From: Balneolaceae bacterium
GTDB taxonomy: Bacteria; Bacteroidota; Rhodothermia; Balneolales; Balneolaceae
Reading direction: 5' to 3'
DNA length: 10,749 nt
Assembly (NCBI GenBank): GCA_007123785.1
Contig: SLGL01000333.1
Coordinates: forward strand, 1 to 10,749
Under the pieces are notes generated by a model. That model saw only the letters and a list, made by a program, of their open reading frames with translations, made no database searches and was not told the origin of the DNA. Below, piece by piece: positions 7,178 through 10,749 of this stretch. How positions within the stretch are numbered: the stretch's first letter is position 1; every line of letters begins with the position of its first letter. A program made the position numbers and the translations under genes.

Positions 7178-7606
7178 TCACGGCCAAACAGCCCAGGGAA
7201 TACGAATCAAAATTAAAAATAATCCAATTCCGTAATAGAGAATTATCGTTTTAAAACGGCGTGCATCATCTCCCGGTTTTTTGGCTTTGATGTATCCAAT
7301 GGAAATGAGGATGATGCCAATAAGCATCGTTAACGGATGTTCAAGAACATAAATTCTTGAAAGCGTATCCTGCATCGCTTCTCCAGAAAAATGACTTAAC
7401 CCTACCGGGGAAATCAGATAAAGAATAATTCCAACCAGAAGCTGAAGGTGAGCTGCAATAAAACCGATCAGCATAACTTTTCGAACGTTCTCGGTAAACT
7501 GTTTTTCCCCAACAACTTTTACAATGGCATAGATGATGCAAAAAATAATGATGGCAAGCAGAATATAAGCTAAAAAGGAGTGCAGGTGTTGAATACCGGT
7601 ATACAT
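7178..7606 (-). CDS. Four-helix membrane protein, cytochrome b-like
   Basis: A 142-residue integral membrane protein with four hydrophobic segments, about 10-31, 44-66, 88-105 and 121-138. It resembles a small family common in Bacteroidota that databases often label 'cytochrome b' or leave hypothetical; that label is from memory. Histidines fall at helix ends in a suggestive pattern: H7 and H9 (QHLHS) before helix 1, H53 (AHLQ) inside helix 2, H72 in the loop and H90 (EHPL) at the start of helix 3. These could ligate heme or a metal, but no such binding is shown. The loop SGEAMQDTLSRIYVLEHP (74-91) and the end IRIPWAVWP appear to be the most characteristic parts. It is the first gene of the minus-strand group, 71 bases upstream of gamma-glutamyltransferase, with a promoter candidate 62 bases upstream. 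Function unknown. Confidence 0.82.
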   Translation of the reverse strand: MYTGIQHLHSFLAYILLAIIIFCIIYAIVKVVGEKQFTENVRKVMLIGFIAAHLQLLVGIILYLISPVGLSHFSGEAMQDTLSRIYVLEHPLTMLIGIILISIGYIKAKKPGDDARRFKTIILYYGIGLFLILIRIPWAVWP

Positions 7607-7667
7607 GTATCAAGATTTGAGTTTATATCTTTCAATTCTATTTTATGTCATGAAAAGAAAAGTGTTT

Positions 7668-7698
7668 CAAATATCTTTCTTCTGCCGGCTATTATCAA
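7668..7698 (-). promoter_or_regulatory. Candidate Bacteroidota-type promoter for the four-helix membrane protein
   Basis: Read on the minus strand, TTG (7698-7696) is followed after exactly 20 bases by GATATTTG (7675-7668), which differs from the Bacteroidota -7 consensus TAnnTTTG at one defined position. The usual separation of the -33 TTG and the -7 element is about 19-21 bases. Transcription would begin near 7661 and give a leader of about 55 bases before the ATG at 7606. This is a motif match by eye in AT-rich DNA. Confidence 0.4.
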
Positions 7699-7893
7699 AT
7701 AAATGTGCTGGCTGCTATGTAAAGTTCAAATTATAGAACTGCAGCAATATTTTTAATCTGAATGATTTACCAGACAATTCTCGGGATTTAAAGAGTACCA
7801 ACATGGTCTCTAATGAATAGAATATCAATTATTTACAATATATGTTTTATGAGATATCCAGGTTATTTTTTTTCGCTTCATAGTAAGCAAAAT

Positions 7894-7933
7894 ATGTCAG
7901 CTCTGTAATTACAAAGTCGTAACAACCTGACAT
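7894..7933. repeat. Nested dyad, possible operator upstream of the CBM9-like gene
   Basis: An outer inverted repeat ATGTCAG (7894-7900) and CTGACAT (7927-7933) encloses a perfect 10-base palindrome TGTAATTACA (7904-7913), which extends to a 16-base near-palindrome (7901-7916) with one mismatched pair. It lies about 160 bases upstream of the CBM9-like start. The symmetry suits binding of a dimeric regulator, but no T-run follows, so it is not a terminator. No regulator can be assigned from sequence. Confidence 0.3.
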
Positions 7934-8094
7934 TTAACTTTTTTCAATATCCAATTTGAAGACAAGTTCTTGCTTTTCTCAGAAAGCATTCATTCCTTCA
8001 AAATATTATTTCCGGAACCCGATAATTCTTGCTACTATCTGAGACATTGCAAGTCACTGCTCAGTCAAAAATTGAATAAACTGTTTCTAATTCT

Positions 8095-8841
8095 ATGAAA
8101 AATCTTTCGGCTTTTCTGTTCATCATTTTTATGATTTCCTTCAACATCAAAGACACAAAATCCATGCAGGCTAACGCTCAATCACCGGAATCAGTCACCA
8201 TCAAAAAAACCTCTGATTTTGAAATTAATGGAGAAGGAACCGCCACTGAATGGAATCAAACCGAGTGGATAGAGCTTACACAGCGATCTAATTTGGATAG
8301 TGTGGATGGATGGTCTTCAAAACTTAAAATTTTGTACTCCGACACCGGACTATACTTTCTTTTTCATAACGATGATGAGATCCTGAACGCAACATTTGAT
8401 TCGCATTTTGAAGAACTCTGGCGGGAAGATGTAGTTGAGGTATTTCTCTGGCCCGATGAGAGCCAGCCGGTTTATTTTGAATATGAGCTTTCTCCTCTCA
8501 ACTACGAACTGCCACTTCTTGTCACCAATACGGATGGTGAACTCTCACACTGGATACCGTTTGATAACAGCTACAGAGATGACCGGAAAACACGACATAA
8601 AACATCTGTACAGGGCGGACCAAAAGAGAGCGGTGCGGAGATTTCAGCATGGCGGGCAGAGTTTTTTATCCCGTTTGAGCTGCTTCGGCCACTGAAAAAT
8701 ATTTTCCCCGAATCGGGAACCGAGTGGCGTGCTAATTTTTACCGGATTGATTATGACCATGGCCCTACCCACTGGACCTGGCAGCCATACGAAAGAAACT
8801 TCCATGACTATGAAAATTTTGGGACTATAAAATTTGAATAG
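8095..8841 (+). CDS. Secreted CBM9-like carbohydrate-binding domain protein
   Basis: A 248-residue exported protein made almost wholly of one carbohydrate-binding family 9-like domain (CBM9_1 type, a beta-sandwich). The first 29 residues form a signal peptide: Lys3, a hydrophobic core (about 5-17), and a likely cleavage after about NAQ29. The rest shows the family pattern: GEGTATEWNQTEWIELT (46-62), SKLKILYSDTGLYFLFH (75-91), WREDVVEVFLWPDES (109-123) followed by YFEYELSPLN (127-136), then WRAEFFIPFELL (186-197) and a Trp-rich end WRANFYRIDY...THWTWQPYERNFHDYENFGTIKFE (211-248). In related proteins these aromatics line a ligand site, and stand-alone members are often annotated as carbohydrate-binding family 9-like. 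No catalytic domain is attached, so a role in binding sugar or an unknown ligand in the periplasm or at the surface is inference. The AraC-type regulator starts 63 bases downstream. Confidence 0.83.
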   Translation: MKNLSAFLFIIFMISFNIKDTKSMQANAQSPESVTIKKTSDFEINGEGTATEWNQTEWIELTQRSNLDSVDGWSSKLKILYSDTGLYFLFHNDDEILNATFDSHFEELWREDVVEVFLWPDESQPVYFEYELSPLNYELPLLVTNTDGELSHWIPFDNSYRDDRKTRHKTSVQGGPKESGAEISAWRAEFFIPFELLRPLKNIFPESGTEWRANFYRIDYDHGPTHWTWQPYERNFHDYENFGTIKFE

Positions 8842-8904
8842 ATGTAACTGCCCTAATCTCTAAACGGCGTATAGTTTAATACCATCAATGTTTAAATTCA
8901 AGCT

Positions 8905-10080
8905 ATGGAAACTGGCTTATGGATAACTATCATTGGTTATATACATCTGATTGCGGGGTTGCAAGGGTTATTTTTAGTTCTTCTTCTGAACGGCTATCCA
9001 ACAGAAAACCAAGTGCCCAACCAGGCGCTCTCTTTTCTGATTTTTGCCTTCAGTGTGATCATACTCGGAGCCGGGCTTGGTGCTACCGGACTCTACCAAA
9101 CCTTGCCACACCTTATTCGCATCGGTGTACCCTTTGTTTTAATCCTCGGGCCGGCAATGCTTTTCTATGTCACGGCAATGCGGCTTGGAAAAGTACCCGC
9201 CGTGCAATGGCTCCATCTCCTGCCTTTTTGTATTTATATCATCTTTTTAATCCCTTTTTATCTCTCTCCTGCCGGGATAAAAATTGAATGGGTGGAGGTT
9301 GCCATTGCCTCTTCAGGTTTTGACAGCCTGCTGAACCTTGCGAAAGTTCTGCATGTTTTCGGTTACTTTGCTTGGGTTTACTATCTGTTGATTCTTCATC
9401 CCGAACAAGTAAAAGGCCTTGCTCCTGACTTTCAGGAAACCGACCTTTTCTGGCTTCGTCGTCTTACCGCAATGCTTCTGATTACCGGTGCTCTTTCTGT
9501 AGTTGTTTTTTCACTCTCTGCTGCCGGGCTGTTCGATACTATTCTGGCCAATTTCATCATGGGCATTGTAATTGCAGCACTCATTTATATCCTCGGCTAC
9601 ACTGCTCTCACGCGGCCCAAGATATTCGGAGACAGGGACTATATCGCCTGGAAAGCTGACTCTGAACTGGACCTTTTTTTGGGAAATATTCGATTCAGTA
9701 AAGAGAAAATAACCCATAACGGTCATCTGGAGAAAGAACAGCAGTTACTCCATCAGCTTAATGATATCATGAAGAATGAGAAAGTTTACCGCGATAGCGA
9801 CCTCTCTCTCGCCGGCTTATCAGAAATTTCCGGCATACCTCAATATCTGATCTCCCGGATAATTAACGAGCACCTTGGTAAGAATTTTTTCGATTACGTT
9901 AACGAATTTCGTGTTAAGCAGGTTTGCAAAAACCTCGCCGATCCTGCCTGGGCAAATTACACCATACTTGCCATTGCAATGGATGCCGGTTTCAATTCAA
10001 AAAGTTCATTTAACACTGCCTTCCGTAAATTTACAGGACTTACTCCGTCCGACTACAGAAACCGTCAGCTACGGGTTTAA
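8905..10080 (+). CDS. Seven-helix membrane AraC-family transcriptional regulator
   Basis: A 391-residue regulator with a membrane sensor half and a cytoplasmic DNA-binding half. Seven hydrophobic segments are visible: about 5-29, 40-62, 70-92, 102-121, 143-165, 185-208 and 212-235. After a linker (236-290, including a charged stretch KEQQLLHQL) comes a complete AraC/XylS domain: the first helix-turn-helix is around LSLAGLSEISGIPQYLISRIINE (300-322), and the second around ILAIAMDAGFNSKSSFNTAFRKFTGLTPSDYR (354-385), with the standard signature G.T.P..YR at the end. Similar membrane AraC proteins occur in Bacteroidota; their signals are mostly unknown. An odd number of helices with a cytoplasmic C-terminus puts the N-terminus outside. 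It lies between a secreted CBM9-like protein and an outer-membrane protein, so it may regulate one or both. No ligand can be inferred. No Shine-Dalgarno motif before the ATG. Confidence 0.92.
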   Translation: METGLWITIIGYIHLIAGLQGLFLVLLLNGYPTENQVPNQALSFLIFAFSVIILGAGLGATGLYQTLPHLIRIGVPFVLILGPAMLFYVTAMRLGKVPAVQWLHLLPFCIYIIFLIPFYLSPAGIKIEWVEVAIASSGFDSLLNLAKVLHVFGYFAWVYYLLILHPEQVKGLAPDFQETDLFWLRRLTAMLLITGALSVVVFSLSAAGLFDTILANFIMGIVIAALIYILGYTALTRPKIFGDRDYIAWKADSELDLFLGNIRFSKEKITHNGHLEKEQQLLHQLNDIMKNEKVYRDSDLSLAGLSEISGIPQYLISRIINEHLGKNFFDYVNEFRVKQVCKNLADPAWANYTILAIAMDAGFNSKSSFNTAFRKFTGLTPSDYRNRQLRV

Positions 10081-10103
10081 GGTTCGGAGATCATCAATTG
10101 GTA

Positions 10104-10141
10104 CGACTTCGCCGAAACAGCACCCTATGCTGGTAAAGTCG
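10104..10141. repeat. Nested stem-loop downstream of the AraC-type gene
   Basis: CGACTT (10104-10109) pairs with AAGTCG (10136-10141), and inside it CAGC (10118-10121) pairs with GCTG (10129-10132). The element starts 24 bases after the regulator's stop. It could be an RNA stem in the leader of the next gene or a weak terminator, but no T-run follows directly. Confidence 0.25.
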
Positions 10142-10231
10142 AACGCTTCTGTTTTCCTATTCCCATAACATCGGATTGAAAAAGATCGCACAGCAGCGAT
10201 TCACTTTTTAATCAAAACAAATGTTATACTT

Positions 10232-10749
10232 ATGAAACGAGCCAATTTCTTCTTCATTCTTTTTCTTCTTTTCTTTACCGGAGCCAGTAAATGCCTGTCC
10301 CAAAGCATAGACATTGAAGCTGACCCAATCGCGTATATTTTCAACGGTTTTTCTGTTCACGGAGGGTTAAACACGAATCATATTCGATACGATCTTGGCC
10401 TTTTTGGTATTGAAGTACCGGAATCTTTTCATGGCAACGATGATTTTAATCAGTATGTATGGGGAGCCGGAGTAAAAGCTGATTACTTCTTTTCAGGGAC
10501 CCAAAAAGGTTTCTATGCCGGGGTCGGAGCCGATCTTACCTCTTCCAGGTTCAGACTCGATAAAACAGGCGGACAATCCACCGTTATGCAATTCGGGGCA
10601 GGATTGAATGTTGGGTACAAGTTTTCTATAACACCAAATCTTTTTATAAAACCATGGTTTGGCCTCAGTTATCTCTTCAATTCCGATGACATTGAGATTG
10701 ACGATATGATTTTTGAGCAGTCTTCCATCCGTCCATTTCCGACCGTTCA
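10232..10749 (+). CDS. Outer-membrane beta-barrel protein, 3' end beyond window
   Basis: The first 172 codons of an open frame that runs off the right edge. It begins with a signal peptide (Lys2-Arg3, then a Phe/Leu-rich core, about 6-16, ending near CLSQ at 21-24). The mature part shows alternating hydrophobic and polar residues in short strands ending in aromatics, with Gly-rich turns: GFSVHGGLNT, YVWGAGVKADYFF, GFYAGVGADLTSSRF, QFGAGLNVGYKF and PWFGLSYLF. This is typical of small outer-membrane beta-barrels of Bacteroidota (PorT or OmpA-like barrel type). There is a Cys at 21, but no good lipobox. The gene starts 151 bases after the AraC-type regulator on the same strand. The ATG has no Shine-Dalgarno motif. 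Without the C-terminus the family cannot be named, and a transport or adhesion role is not supported by the visible part. Confidence 0.78.
   Translation, partial: MKRANFFFILFLLFFTGASKCLSQSIDIEADPIAYIFNGFSVHGGLNTNHIRYDLGLFGIEVPESFHGNDDFNQYVWGAGVKADYFFSGTQKGFYAGVGADLTSSRFRLDKTGGQSTVMQFGAGLNVGYKFSITPNLFIKPWFGLSYLFNSDDIEIDDMIFEQSSIRPFPTV

Larger units (their letters stand above)
7607..8094. other. AT-rich 488-base divergent spacer, no gene seen
   Basis: No convincing coding frame on either strand. The left part holds the minus-strand promoter candidate. The centre holds a short inverted repeat AGTTC/GAACT (7723-7727 and 7736-7740), a T8 tract near 7866-7873, and a nested dyad at 7894-7933. A small hairpin GCTTT/AAAGC lies at 7972-7987. 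The right part must contain the promoter for the CBM9-like gene, but I could not find a TTG/TAnnTTTG pair there. Its length is unusual for this otherwise compact window. Confidence 0.6.

Overview
The window looks like chromosomal DNA from a member of the Bacteroidota or its close relatives, and a Balneolia-like marine lineage is my best guess. This is inferred from the protein types (an EF-G-2-like GTPase, a membrane-anchored AraC regulator, CBM9-like and beta-barrel envelope proteins), moderate GC with AT-rich spacers, almost no Shine-Dalgarno motifs before the starts, and one promoter-like element of the Bacteroidota -33/-7 type. No search was possible, so the taxonomy is tentative.

Layout: (1) 1-600 is a GC-rich relic of a group II intron reverse transcriptase/maturase. 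It keeps part of the N-terminus, has an in-frame stop, and probably lost the middle of the gene; AT-rich non-coding DNA flanks it. (2) 665-2788, minus strand, is an EF-G-like translational GTPase. (3) 3074-4835, plus strand, is a probable two-gene unit of type I asparaginase and a PolB-type DEDDy 3'-5' exonuclease. (4) 4935-7606, minus strand, holds a four-helix membrane protein, a lipoprotein gamma-glutamyltransferase and a small GlsB/YeaQ-type membrane protein. (5) 7607-8094 is an AT-rich spacer with a promoter candidate and a dyad element. (6) 8095 to the right edge, plus strand, is a secreted CBM9-like protein, a seven-helix membrane AraC-type regulator, and the start of an outer-membrane beta-barrel protein cut by the window end.

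Most of the window is ordinary housekeeping and envelope metabolism. Asparaginase and gamma-glutamyltransferase both act on amide or gamma-glutamyl bonds but sit in separate, differently oriented units, so a shared pathway is not shown. The part most worth following is the right-hand block, where a predicted carbohydrate-binding secreted protein, a membrane-embedded AraC regulator and an outer-membrane protein are co-directional; they could form a small surface-sensing locus. I see no CRISPR array, no tRNA or rRNA, no complete insertion sequence and no clear new defence system.
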